64,000 bases of DNA from Flavobacterium aquidurense (GTDB taxonomy: Bacteria > Bacteroidota > Bacteroidia > Flavobacteriales > Flavobacteriaceae): the NCBI GenBank assembly GCA_900107365.1, contig FNPS01000007.1:124001-188000 (forward strand), given 5' to 3'. How positions within the stretch are numbered: position 1 is the first letter of the stretch; every line of letters begins with the position of its first letter. Under the pieces are notes generated by a model. It made no database searches. It had not been told where the DNA came from and saw only the letters and a list, made by a program, of their open reading frames with translations. Shown piece after piece: positions 18,946-27,049 of the stretch. The position numbers and the translations under genes were made by a program.

Positions 18946-20192
18946 AATCAAAAGTCTTTTTTTTACTGTTTTTAATAAATACGGTTGTTTACTCGCAATA
19001 TACTTTAATTCCTGATGCCAATTTTGAGAGGGCTCTAATTGCCAAAGGTTACGATTCTGGTGATGTTGATGGAAAAGTGCTTACAAAATCAATCGATAAA
19101 ATAAAAGAACTTGAAATCGATGCTTCAAAAATTTCAGATTTGACTGGAATTCAGGATTTTATTGCTTTAGAGGATTTAGATTGTTCTGAAAATGAACTAT
19201 CGAACTTAGATGTTTCTAAAAATTTGAATTTATCAAAATTGAAATGTATTATAAATAAGATAACTAGTTTAAATTTGTCTGAAAACTCCAAATTAATATA
19301 TTTAGAATGCTACAATAACCACTTAACGAATCTAGATGTTTCTAAAAATTTAAATATTTCATATTTAGGTTGTTATGATAACAAATTAACAAGTTTGGAT
19401 ATTTCTAAAAATTTAAAGCTTTCAAATTTAGAATGTGGCAAAAATCAAATATTAAGTTTAGATGTTTCTAATAATTTAGAAATTAGGCATTTAGATTGTT
19501 CTTTCAATCAAATTCAGTTTTTGGATCTTTCGAAAAATAAGCATTTAAATAAGTTGCTCTGTAGAGACAATAAATTAAAAAGTTTAGATGTTTCGAAAAA
19601 TGTCAGATTAACTCTTTTAAACTGCTTTGTTAATGAGATAGCAGTTTTGGATGTTTCTAAAAATTTAAAATTAGAGTTTTTAAGTTGCTCACAAAATCAA
19701 TTAACCAGTTTCGATATTTCTAAAAATGTGAAGCTGCAATCATTGGATTGCAATAAAAATAAAATAAAGAATTTAGATACTTCAAAAAATGTAATATTGT
19801 CGGAGTTATATCTAAACAGTAATGAATTAAAGAAGATTGATGTTTCTAAAAATTTAAAACTTTTTAGTCTATTCTGTTCGGAAAATAAACTCTCTGAATT
19901 GGATGTTTCTAGAAATTTAGAGTTGTTTAATTTAGATTGCAGGTCAAATAAATTGAAACATTTAGATATTTCTAAAAACTTAAAAACGGCATATCTTGAT
20001 TGCTCTTCAAATAGTCTTGTAAGTCTAAATTTAAAAAATGGTAATAACACTAATTTTGGTACATTATTAATAGATTTTAAAAACAATAAGAACCTTTCGT
20101 GTATTATTGTAGATAATGTTGATTATGCAAATTCTAAATGGAGTTACTTTAAAGATCCAAATGTAAGTTATAGTTTGAATTGTGAAAGATGA
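18942..20192 (+). CDS. Secreted leucine-rich-repeat protein
   Basis: The 416-residue product has a signal peptide (cut after VVYSQ), then YTLIPDANFERALIAKGYD, a common lead-in of flavobacterial LRR proteins. About fourteen 21-residue repeats of the form LDVSKNLxLxxLxCxxNxL follow (about 60-365). No T9SS tail or membrane anchor is visible at the C terminus, so it is probably periplasmic or surface-located by other means. It is coupled to the membrane protein gene upstream by a four-base overlap, so a joint function is likely. The repeats suggest protein or ligand binding; the partner is unknown. Confidence 0.88.
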   Translation: MKSKVFFLLFLINTVVYSQYTLIPDANFERALIAKGYDSGDVDGKVLTKSIDKIKELEIDASKISDLTGIQDFIALEDLDCSENELSNLDVSKNLNLSKLKCIINKITSLNLSENSKLIYLECYNNHLTNLDVSKNLNISYLGCYDNKLTSLDISKNLKLSNLECGKNQILSLDVSNNLEIRHLDCSFNQIQFLDLSKNKHLNKLLCRDNKLKSLDVSKNVRLTLLNCFVNEIAVLDVSKNLKLEFLSCSQNQLTSFDISKNVKLQSLDCNKNKIKNLDTSKNVILSELYLNSNELKKIDVSKNLKLFSLFCSENKLSELDVSRNLELFNLDCRSNKLKHLDISKNLKTAYLDCSSNSLVSLNLKNGNNTNFGTLLIDFKNNKNLSCIIVDNVDYANSKWSYFKDPNVSYSLNCER

Positions 20193-20242
20193 TAAGTTTG
20201 CGTTTAAATTTTGAAGATGACTAAAACCTATTTTTCAAGCTA

Positions 20243-20320
20243 ATGATGATTCAAAAAGCCGAAATAACCGACAGCGAAATCCTCACAGCAATAACTAAAA
20301 AGTCAAAAGCCTATTGGTGA
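20243..20320 (+). pseudogene. 5' remnant of a GNAT acetyltransferase gene
   Basis: A 25-codon ORF starts with two ATGs and reads IQKAEITDSEILTAITKKSK then AYW before a stop. This is the start of many GNAT proteins ('IRkA...D...L..i..kSKaYWgY'). The rest of the gene is missing, and the sequence runs directly into the duplicated fragment at 20314. Identity of the lost gene is inferred from this short stretch. Confidence 0.55.
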
Positions 20321-20526
20321 TATTATATCTTGGGTTTTTGATTGCTTGGCATTCTCATTTTGCAGATTCATTTTTAGTTTTCTTTAGAAATGTTACAATT
20401 GTTTTTGTCCTATTGATTGCAATTGTGTTTCATTTCATGAAAAAAGCTGTGGTGAATTTAAGAAGCGGTCTTGAAGCAGATTTCGATTTTATTCAGATAA
20501 AAAATAAAACGAAGACTGAGGAATAA
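20314..20526 (+). pseudogene. 3' fragment duplicated from the 18406 membrane protein gene
   Basis: The translation from 20317 gives two hydrophobic segments and the tail LEADFDFIQIKNKTK, clearly homologous to the last 70 residues of the 18406 product. There is no own start codon context: it overlaps the GNAT remnant in another frame. It is best read as the debris of a recombination that joined the head of one gene to the tail of another. Confidence 0.7.
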
Positions 20527-20596
20527 TAGTAACGATCTGAAATTGTTGACTCAGAATCTTAGTATCTAAATATTGGGTGTGTTTGCCAAGGCGAAT

Positions 20597-20663
20597 CGGG
20601 CTTTCGGCTATATCTTTTACTCCGCTCCGCTTCATAAAAGGATACCGCCTCAATCCCTCACGC
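20597..20663 (+). repeat. 67-bp direct repeat, copy B
   Basis: It is a near copy of 18184-18250 in the same orientation, with similar flanks, ending about 150 bases before the RelA/SpoT-like gene. The gap 20193-20815 holds the two gene remnants and this repeat. Confidence 0.85.
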
Positions 20664-20815
20664 TCAAGGTTTCATAAGAAGTTTATTTGCTTGTAAAAGA
20701 AATGAGTTTTTCAATTGTGGGGAATTTGTATATTGGTACCAAATATAATTTGATTGCTAATTATAATATAGAAAAACAAAATAAAAGGAATGAACCCTTC
20801 AAATAAAGTTTGTAG

Positions 20816-21874
20816 ATGAAAGATAAAATTTTATCAGATTTTTTGGCAAGTGAAAAGCGGCTTGATTTATATAGAGAAAGAGCTGAAGGCTTATTGTTAA
20901 GTTTACTAGAGCAAGAAAATGTAATGATTCATCATATAAGTTCAAGGACTAAAAAAATTGAAAGTCTGACGAAAAAAATAGATGACAAATTAGGTAAATA
21001 TAATCTCTTAAATGATATAACTGATTTGGTAGGAATAAGAATTATTACCTACTTAGAAAGTGATGTTGATGTTATTGCCGGTATTGTTTCAAGAGAATTT
21101 TTAGTTGATCTCGAAAATTCAATAGATAAAAGAGAACTCAAAAATGATCAATTTGGTTATAAGTCTCTTCATTTAGTTGTGAATTTGCATTCTTCTAGAG
21201 CTTCTCTTCCAGAGTATCGTAATTATAAAGATTTGAAATGTGAAATTCAAATAAGGTCAATATTGCAACATGCTTGGGCTGAAATCGAACATGATCTTGG
21301 ATATAAAGGAAAATATGCGATACCGGATCAATATAAAAGAAATTTCAATAGATTGGCTGCGTTGCTTGAAACTGCTGATTTAGAATTTGATAGGCTCAAA
21401 CGAGAATTGTCGGAATATGAAAACGAAGTAGGAGAATTAATTAAGAATGCTCCTCAAAATGTTAAAATTGATCAAGCATCATTACTTCAATTTAATTTAG
21501 AAAATGATATTTTGATAGAAGCACGTGATTTAATTTCTCAAATTACTGGTTGGGAATATAGTCCCGATCTAAATAATTTAATTGGAATACCAGAAAGATT
21601 CGAATTATTTGGTATTAAAACAATTAAGGATATTGAAGATTCTTTAAAAAATGACAAGGAAACATTTTTCAGATATTTAAAAATATTTACTAAAGATTTT
21701 AAGTATTATACAATGGGATTGACAATCGTACTGTTTTATTATCAGCATTTTTTAGCAGGAAAAACGGAAGATATTTCAAAAATTATTGAATATCAGGATT
21801 ACGGGGAAATTTCAATTGCTGGTAAACCTGAAATTTTCCTTGAAAATTTTCAAAAAGCCAAAAGTTCGAGTTAA
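20816..21874 (+). CDS. RelA/SpoT-domain nucleotide pyrophosphokinase, stand-alone
   Basis: A 352-residue protein with a (p)ppGpp-synthetase domain but no HD hydrolase, TGS or ACT domain. The catalytic elements are all present: R44-x-K46-x3-S50-x3-K54 (ATP site), Asp70 in DITDLVGIRI, the G-loop FGYKSLH (Tyr115) and Glu143 in EIQIRSILQHAWAEIEH. Residues about 200-352 form a helical extension that I cannot assign. It could be a small alarmone synthetase or a toxic synthetase (ToxSAS/CapRel type). No small antitoxin gene lies beside it, so if toxic it may carry its own control in the C terminus. It follows direct repeat B. Confidence 0.85.
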   Translation: MKDKILSDFLASEKRLDLYRERAEGLLLSLLEQENVMIHHISSRTKKIESLTKKIDDKLGKYNLLNDITDLVGIRIITYLESDVDVIAGIVSREFLVDLENSIDKRELKNDQFGYKSLHLVVNLHSSRASLPEYRNYKDLKCEIQIRSILQHAWAEIEHDLGYKGKYAIPDQYKRNFNRLAALLETADLEFDRLKRELSEYENEVGELIKNAPQNVKIDQASLLQFNLENDILIEARDLISQITGWEYSPDLNNLIGIPERFELFGIKTIKDIEDSLKNDKETFFRYLKIFTKDFKYYTMGLTIVLFYYQHFLAGKTEDISKIIEYQDYGEISIAGKPEIFLENFQKAKSSS

Positions 21875-21920
21875 AATCTAGTAATGTAGATTTATAATTC
21901 ATTCTCACAACTATAAGATT

Positions 21921-22358
21921 ATGTGCTCAAACCTCCAAATAAGAAAAGTAAATATCAAAGACTTAAATTTCGTCTACAAATCAATCTGCGAACTAGAAAA
22001 CGAAGAATTAGACTTCGAAGTCTTCGCAGCAATCTTCAATGAAAACATTTCAAACCCAAACAATCTTTATCTAATTGCAGAAAACGAAAATGAAGGAGTA
22101 GGTTTTATCAGTTTTCATACCCAAAATCTATTACATCATTGCGGGCGAGTTGGTGAAATCCAAGAGTTTTTTATAAATGAAAAGTATAGGGGTAAAGGCA
22201 TCGGAAGACAACTTATAGAAGACATCATGCAATATGCAGAAGAAAATAAGTTAAAAAGTATCGAAGTAACTACAAACAAAAGAAGAGTAGAAAATGTCTT
22301 GATTTATGAAAATTTGGGTTTTACTTTATCACACAATAAGTTTACGATTTATAAGTAA
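21921..22358 (+). CDS. GNAT-family N-acetyltransferase
   Basis: This 145-residue protein has the GNAT core: an N-terminal IRKVNIKDLNFVYKSI, a central strand VGEIQEFFINEKY, and motif A RGKGIGRQLIEDIMQYA, which binds the acetyl-CoA pyrophosphate. The substrate is unknown. The stop overlaps the ATG of the LytTR regulator by one base (TAATG), which indicates coupling. It begins 46 bases after the RelA/SpoT-like gene. Confidence 0.9.
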   Translation: MCSNLQIRKVNIKDLNFVYKSICELENEELDFEVFAAIFNENISNPNNLYLIAENENEGVGFISFHTQNLLHHCGRVGEIQEFFINEKYRGKGIGRQLIEDIMQYAEENKLKSIEVTTNKRRVENVLIYENLGFTLSHNKFTIYK

Positions 22359-23098
22359 TGAAAGAACTAAATCCATCAATAAAACATCATTTGGTAGTTG
22401 GGTTGCTTATGGCGCTATGGATTTTTGCTTTCGCTTTCATCATAAAACCTTTTGACGACGGAACTTTAAATTTCCGATCCTGGTTCTTAATCAGTTTTGG
22501 TTTTAGTGTTTTGGCTTTTTTGTGTTATGGCGTTTTGGCTGTTCTTCAAATTAGAATTTACAAGAAAATCTCAAAATGGAATCTCAGTTTAGAAATAGCG
22601 AATATTTTTTTCTTTTTTCTAATTTATTTGTTTGGAATTTATGCCTTTTATAAAAGTCCGATTCTAAAAGGCGGATATACTTTTTCAGAATTCTTCTCTA
22701 TCATTTTCATTAAAATTGCCTTGATTTTAACTCCCGTAATTATTCTGGCAAGACGATATCTTATCAAACTCATTCCGATAAAAGAGGATGTTCTCACCTT
22801 CACAGGAGAAAATAAATTAGACATTTTGAAAATCAAAAAATCCGATTTGGTTTGTATTTCCAATGCTCAAAATTATGTAGAGATCTTTTATCTAGAAAAC
22901 GAAAAATTGCATTCAAAACTGCTTCGTTCTTCACTCAAAAAGATTCTTGAAGATTTTACTTTTTTAATTCAGATTCATCGTTCCCATTTAATAAATCCAA
23001 GTCATTTTAAGTCCTGGAGAAATTCAAACACCATTATTTTAACTCAAATTGAACTTCCCGTTTCTAAGAATTATAAAGAAAGTTTATTGGTCTTGTAA
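22358..23098 (+). CDS. Membrane-bound LytTR-family transcriptional regulator
   Basis: A 246-residue protein with four predicted membrane segments in the first 130 residues (near 14-32, 41-62, 80-100 and 108-128). A C-terminal LytTR DNA-binding domain follows (about 145-245), with ISNAQNYVEIFYLENEKLHSKLLRSSLKKI and the IHRSHLINPSHF motif. No receiver domain is present, so it is a one-component membrane regulator, a common Bacteroidetes layout. It is coupled to the GNAT gene. Direct repeats 21 bases apart just downstream (23103-23128) fit a LytTR binding site before the next gene. Confidence 0.9.
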   Translation: MKELNPSIKHHLVVGLLMALWIFAFAFIIKPFDDGTLNFRSWFLISFGFSVLAFLCYGVLAVLQIRIYKKISKWNLSLEIANIFFFFLIYLFGIYAFYKSPILKGGYTFSEFFSIIFIKIALILTPVIILARRYLIKLIPIKEDVLTFTGENKLDILKIKKSDLVCISNAQNYVEIFYLENEKLHSKLLRSSLKKILEDFTFLIQIHRSHLINPSHFKSWRNSNTIILTQIELPVSKNYKESLLVL

Positions 23099-23102
23099 TT
23101 TC

Positions 23103-23128
23103 GTACCTAAAACAATCGGTTTTGTACC
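23103..23128 (+). promoter_or_regulatory. Candidate LytTR operator
   Basis: GTACC at 23103 and again at 23124, each followed by an A-rich stretch, gives direct repeats exactly two helical turns apart, the arrangement LytTR dimers use. It lies 40-65 bases before the -7 element of the 23200 gene. Confidence 0.4.
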
Positions 23129-23141
23129 AAAGTCAACGATA

Positions 23142-23175
23142 TTGGCATTTACAGCAATTTTTCATTTTAGTTTTG
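23142..23175 (+). promoter_or_regulatory. Promoter of the 23200 gene
   Basis: TAGTTTTG (23168-23175) matches the -7 consensus; a TTG at 23142 is 23 bases upstream, at the long end of the allowed spacing. Confidence 0.55.
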
Positions 23176-23199
23176 TCTCATCAATTTAAAAAATAAATT

Positions 23200-23760
23200 A
23201 TGACAACAAAACAACTTTGCCTTCTCGGATTATTATTTTTTCTGATCAGTTATTTACTTTTTTCAAAAGTTTTGCCCAATTTTCAAAAACCAATCGATTT
23301 TGCACATTGGTTTAATTTAATTGGTGCTTGTTTGTTATTATCATTTAATGATGCATTTCGTAAGAATAGATTAAATTCAATTGCTTCTTTTGTGACAACT
23401 TTAGGTGTTATTGCCCACATCGGACTCTGTACAATCGATTTTATCATGACGGGTTACGGTAATGACGATTCTGCCCGAGAACAATTAAGTCAGCATATTA
23501 ATAATGTACCATCGATTTTGTATCCTTTTGTGATTGTTGGGCCGTCTTTACTTTTTATTGGCCTATCTCTTCATGCGTTGAATTTTATCAAAACAAATAC
23601 GATAAGTTTTTTAATGGTTTTTATTTCTTCGCTGGCAATTGGTTTTTCGTTTTTTATATTGAAAAATGGTACTTATATGTTGTTGAGTTGTGTAGTTTTT
23701 GTTTTAGGATTAGGTTTGCTTTTATATAGAAAAGAGGAAAAAGAATTAGTTTCGAAATAA
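23200..23760 (+). CDS. Hypothetical six-segment membrane protein
   Basis: A 186-residue, very hydrophobic protein with about six membrane helices and no motif I recognise. The segment CTIDFIMTGYGNDDSAREQL between helices 3 and 4 is the main polar part. It follows the LytTR regulator gene after a candidate operator and its own promoter, so it is a plausible target of that regulator. Function unknown. Confidence 0.75.
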   Translation: MTTKQLCLLGLLFFLISYLLFSKVLPNFQKPIDFAHWFNLIGACLLLSFNDAFRKNRLNSIASFVTTLGVIAHIGLCTIDFIMTGYGNDDSAREQLSQHINNVPSILYPFVIVGPSLLFIGLSLHALNFIKTNTISFLMVFISSLAIGFSFFILKNGTYMLLSCVVFVLGLGLLLYRKEEKELVSK

Positions 23761-23826
23761 ATTTTGACAGAGTGAAGTTGTGGTTTTAATTTGTATTTTC
23801 GCTTGAACTTGATAATTCAAATAAAA

Positions 23827-24198
23827 TTGAATAAAAACCTAAAATACCTAATCTATCTCTTTCTCGCTTTCGTCGTGATTGCAAGTGATGGTACTTTGGT
23901 TTCTCAATCAAAATCGACAGATTATTATCAGTCTTCTTTTGTTGTATTAAAGCGAGAATTATATTCTAAAAAATCTCGTTTATACGCTTTTAATCAATTT
24001 TCTTCCCGAATAAAAATTGCGTTTTTAATTCCTGTCAACTATCTGGAGTTTAAACAGGTTCGCAGTTTTCAACTTCACATTATTCGAAAGTTACAAAATC
24101 TTCTTCATCAAAATATAACTTCATTTATAAGACAAGCTATTTTTATAAATGAAACAATTAATTCCAACAATTTATATAAAAGTTTATACAGCGCTTAG
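23827..24198 (+). CDS. Hypothetical protein, TTG start
   Basis: The best start is TTG at 23827, giving 124 residues beginning MNKNLKYLIYLFLAFVVIAS, a signal-peptide-like stretch. TTGs further upstream sit on a possible -7 element (TATTTTCG, 23798-23805). The mature part is basic and rich in Ser, Phe and Leu (YYQSSFVVLKRELYSKKSRL) with no known domain. It is followed 71 bases later by another small protein gene, possibly in one unit. I do not recognise the family. Confidence 0.5.
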   Translation: MNKNLKYLIYLFLAFVVIASDGTLVSQSKSTDYYQSSFVVLKRELYSKKSRLYAFNQFSSRIKIAFLIPVNYLEFKQVRSFQLHIIRKLQNLLHQNITSFIRQAIFINETINSNNLYKSLYSA

Positions 24199-24269
24199 AA
24201 ATTTCTGGGCATTTATGCGCTTCAACGCATAAGATGATAAAATAATGTCTAATCATTTATCATTTTAAA

Positions 24270-24449
24270 ATGTATAAACACAAAAATAATACACGTTTAG
24301 CGCAATCTAAACGACCACTTCATTGGATAAAAAGAAAACTACTTTTAATTATAACTGCCTTTATGCTCGGAATGTCAAACGGAATGCATGTTCATGACGA
24401 GGCAAATAAGGGAAATCAAACTTATACGGAACAGCATAAGAAGGATTGA
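24270..24449 (+). CDS. Small hypothetical protein (59 aa)
   Basis: A 59-codon ORF from an ATG at 24270. The first 20 residues are basic (MYKHKNNTRLAQSKRPLHW), then a hydrophobic helix LLLIITAFMLGMSNGM and a hydrophilic His-containing tail ending TEQHKKD. It may be a small membrane-anchored protein. It lies 71 bases after the TTG-start gene and just before a palindromic repeat. No family recognised. Confidence 0.5.
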   Translation: MYKHKNNTRLAQSKRPLHWIKRKLLLIITAFMLGMSNGMHVHDEANKGNQTYTEQHKKD

Positions 24450-24456
24450 TTTTTTA

Positions 24457-24560
24457 TTTAACCGCAAAGTGCGCAAAAGTTTTTATCTATGCACCGTATT
24501 AAGATAAGTTCGCAAAGCTTTGCGAACCTTGCGTAATTCTTAGCGTCCTTAGCGGTTAAA
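24457..24560. repeat. Palindromic intergenic repeat (AACCGCAAAG type)
   Basis: TTTAACCGC at the left end faces GCGGTTAAA at the right end, with internal GTTCGCAAAGC / GCTTTGCGAAC. Related sequence is at 60825-60899, and another element opening with CCGCAAA at 47757-47813. The gap 24450-24647 contains this element, a terminator and, at 24613-24630, a copy of half of the 6129 inverted repeat. Confidence 0.7.
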
Positions 24561-24576
24561 TTTAATAGTAAAGCAT

Positions 24577-24607
24577 AAAAAAACCGAAACATTAAGCTTC
24601 GGTTTTT
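24577..24607. terminator. Terminator, probably of the HMG-CoA synthase gene
   Basis: The stem AAAAACCGAA / TTCGGTTTTT with a ten-base loop has A- and T-runs on both sides, so it can work in both directions. It lies 40 bases past the stop of the minus-strand gene. Confidence 0.82.
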
Positions 24608-24647
24608 GTGTTTATTGGAATTTGGAATTTAAAAATTTGGAATTTTA

Positions 24648-26015
24648 TTAATTAATCCATTTATAATAACGAGCCCCAATCAAATTAGGAATTTCTTTTT
24701 CAATTCGATCTAGAACCCATTCATTTTTAGGAGTTCGAACACTTTGTTTTTGTTGTTTTTTATGAAGACTTTCATAAGTTTCAAAACCAATTTCTACACT
24801 TTCTTCCAGATTTTCAAAAAGTTTCACTTTTGCTAAAGCCGATTGCCATTCTGGTTGAATTGTTCCTTCAAAAACTTTCGATTTCGATCCGCTTCCGTAA
24901 GCCAAAAATCCAAATTTAGTTCCGGTAACTTCTTGTTTTGTATCGTAATAATGTGCCAAAGTTGATAATAATCCCATGAAAATAGAACCTGTGTACAGGT
25001 TTCCAATTAAAGAAGAAGCCAATTCTGCAGGTTGTAATTTCCCGGTTACAAACTTTTTGTATTCGTCTGATTTCCCAACTTCTTTAATTTTATTCTGATA
25101 ATCTGCAGGCGCGATATTTTCTGCAATGATTTTATCTGCACTATCTAAAGCATAAATTTCAGATAACATTCTGCGTCCCTGAAAAGAATAGGGAAGGTGC
25201 ATGATAATACTGTTCCAGGTATTGTATAAAGTCTCGGTAGTATTTTTTAATTTTTTGAAAGAGAAGTAAGCATTTCGCGTACGATCCATATAACATTGAT
25301 TTGAATACTGACCGTCAAAAACCGGCTGGTCTTTGTGGATTTCAATTTCAGCTTCTAAGTTATCAAACCATGGATCGTTGTTCTCGTTTTTTGTAATTGT
25401 TTCTTTCGAGATAGTTCTGTAAGGTTTGAAAAAGTCGAAAACACCTTTAGTGCTTGTAGTCCAATTTTCGTCAAAAGCAATAATTCTTGGATTTGAAGTT
25501 ACCAGCATTGCCAGAGCACCGGCACCTTGCGTATATTCTCCCGTTGAATTTAAATCGTATTTCGCAAAATCAGTCGTAACCACAATTGCTTTTTTCGTCG
25601 GATTCAATTTTACAAAATCAATACAGTTTTGTAAAGCGTCAACACCACCAATACAGGCAAAAGTAAAATCGACAACATCGCATTCGGCAAGCGTGTCTTC
25701 GCCAAATTTCTGTTCCATTAAATTGATTAAATAGGAGCTGATGGGTTTTGAGCTGTCGATACCGCTTTCGGTACCCACGTAAATCCGGCTGATTTCGTTT
25801 AGGTTTATTTCGTTCTCCAAAATAAGTTTAGTTAAAGCGTTTGCTCCAAAAACTACAGCATCCTGGTGAACATCTGGTAAGGTCATTTTAATTAATCCAA
25901 GACCTTTTTCTAATTTTTCGGGTTCAATGTTTCTGGCAACAGCCAAAGTTCTGATGGGTAAGTGTATGTTGGCTACATCAAAAGAAATAGCATCAATTCC
26001 TGTTTTCATTCTCAT
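24648..26015 (-). CDS. Hydroxymethylglutaryl-CoA synthase
   Basis: A 455-residue thiolase-fold enzyme that condenses acetyl-CoA and acetoacetyl-CoA to HMG-CoA, the entry to the mevalonate pathway used by flavobacteria. The nucleophile is Cys121 in DFTFACIGGVDALQN; the N terminus TGIDAISFDVANIHLP and the region IIMHLPYSFQGRRML, which holds the His, fit the family. A second in-frame ATG two codons in (26009) is equally likely as the start. It is a single-gene unit. Confidence 0.93.
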   Translation of the reverse strand: MRMKTGIDAISFDVANIHLPIRTLAVARNIEPEKLEKGLGLIKMTLPDVHQDAVVFGANALTKLILENEINLNEISRIYVGTESGIDSSKPISSYLINLMEQKFGEDTLAECDVVDFTFACIGGVDALQNCIDFVKLNPTKKAIVVTTDFAKYDLNSTGEYTQGAGALAMLVTSNPRIIAFDENWTTSTKGVFDFFKPYRTISKETITKNENNDPWFDNLEAEIEIHKDQPVFDGQYSNQCYMDRTRNAYFSFKKLKNTTETLYNTWNSIIMHLPYSFQGRRMLSEIYALDSADKIIAENIAPADYQNKIKEVGKSDEYKKFVTGKLQPAELASSLIGNLYTGSIFMGLLSTLAHYYDTKQEVTGTKFGFLAYGSGSKSKVFEGTIQPEWQSALAKVKLFENLEESVEIGFETYESLHKKQQKQSVRTPKNEWVLDRIEKEIPNLIGARYYKWIN

Positions 26016-26248
26016 TTTTTTTGAAGCCGATAAAGGTAAAATTATGTAATGGATTGACCATTTTTTTCGGCTATAAAATTTAAATGAGAAGACACTTTTG
26101 AAGAAAATAAATTAAAAGTTTAATTAAAATATCAATTTGACAAAGTTTTATGACTGTCTGTAGGGCTCATATTACCGCGAAATATTTTCTGTAAAGTGTG
26201 CGTTTTTAGTTTTTTATAATAAAATTATTTGATAATAAGTATTTTTTA

Positions 26249-26271
26249 TACGTAGATGTACGTAATACGTA
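26249..26271. promoter_or_regulatory. Triple TACGTA palindromes between HMG-CoA synthase and sdhC
   Basis: Three copies of the 6-bp palindrome TACGTA occur in 23 bases (26249, 26259, 26266), about 40 bases upstream of the sdhC promoter. They could form an operator. The remaining gap 26016-26372 is AT-rich with no other feature seen apart from the promoter. Confidence 0.3.
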
Positions 26272-26308
26272 GTCTATTTTAAAATGATTATAAATAACAA
26301 CGAAATGG

Positions 26309-26339
26309 TTGTAGTTCTTTGTTAATTGCGTTATTTTTG
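26309..26339 (+). promoter_or_regulatory. Promoter of sdhCAB
   Basis: TTG (26309-26311), 20 bases, then TATTTTTG (26332-26339), a full consensus promoter, 33 bases before the sdhC ATG. Confidence 0.8.
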
Positions 26340-26372
26340 TCTAATTTTTTAAAACAAACTACTTAAACACTT

Positions 26373-27038
26373 ATGGCACAATCTGCACAGTTGAATGCTT
26401 CCATCTTAAAGAAAGTGGCAATGGCACTTTCGGGAATATTCTTAATCACGTTTTTAGCGCTGCATGTTACCTTAAATTTCATTTCCGTTATTAGTGAAAA
26501 TGTTTTTAACGAAGCATCTCACTTTATGGGTTACAATCCGCTAATTCAATATGTAATGCAACCTGTTTTGGCATTCGGAGTAATTTTCCATTTTGTTATG
26601 GGATTTGTACTGACTGCTCAAAATACTGCAGCAAGACCAATTGCGTATGCAAAATACAATGGAGCTGCAAATGCTTCATGGAGTTCTAGAAATATGATTA
26701 TTTCTGGATTAGTAATCTTGGCTTTCTTAGGATTGCACTTTTATGATTTTTGGTTTCCAGAAGTTAACTACAAATATATTGTAGGGAATGCGCCAGATGC
26801 AACAAGATATTATGGAGAATTAGTGCATAAGTTTCATGATCCAATTCGTACGGGATTATACTGCATTTCTTTCGTGCTTTTAGGTTTTCACCTTTGGCAC
26901 GGATTCGCATCGTCTCTTCAGTCAATGGGAATGCACAATAAATACTCTCGCTTCTTAAGCAAAGTTGGTTATGGATTTGCGGTAATTGTACCAGCACTTT
27001 TCATCATCATCGCATTATTTCATCATTTCAATAATTAA
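26373..27038 (+). CDS. sdhC: Succinate dehydrogenase cytochrome b subunit
   Basis: The 221-residue product has five membrane helices and is the di-heme-type anchor of the Bacteroidetes succinate:quinone oxidoreductase (type B, single anchor subunit). Histidines placed for heme binding occur in helices ([36 protein letters not shown]). It passes electrons from SdhB to menaquinone. It is followed by sdhA after 11 bases. The ATG at 26373 follows the promoter at a normal distance. Confidence 0.95.
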   Translation: MAQSAQLNASILKKVAMALSGIFLITFLALHVTLNFISVISENVFNEASHFMGYNPLIQYVMQPVLAFGVIFHFVMGFVLTAQNTAARPIAYAKYNGAANASWSSRNMIISGLVILAFLGLHFYDFWFPEVNYKYIVGNAPDATRYYGELVHKFHDPIRTGLYCISFVLLGFHLWHGFASSLQSMGMHNKYSRFLSKVGYGFAVIVPALFIIIALFHHFNN

Positions 27039-27049
27039 TATCAATTATA

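Noticed and set aside
19200..20000. Regular repeats with about 63-base period, CRISPR-like at first sight
   Set aside because: They encode the 21-residue leucine-rich repeats of the 18942 gene; there is no constant repeat with variable spacers and no cas gene.
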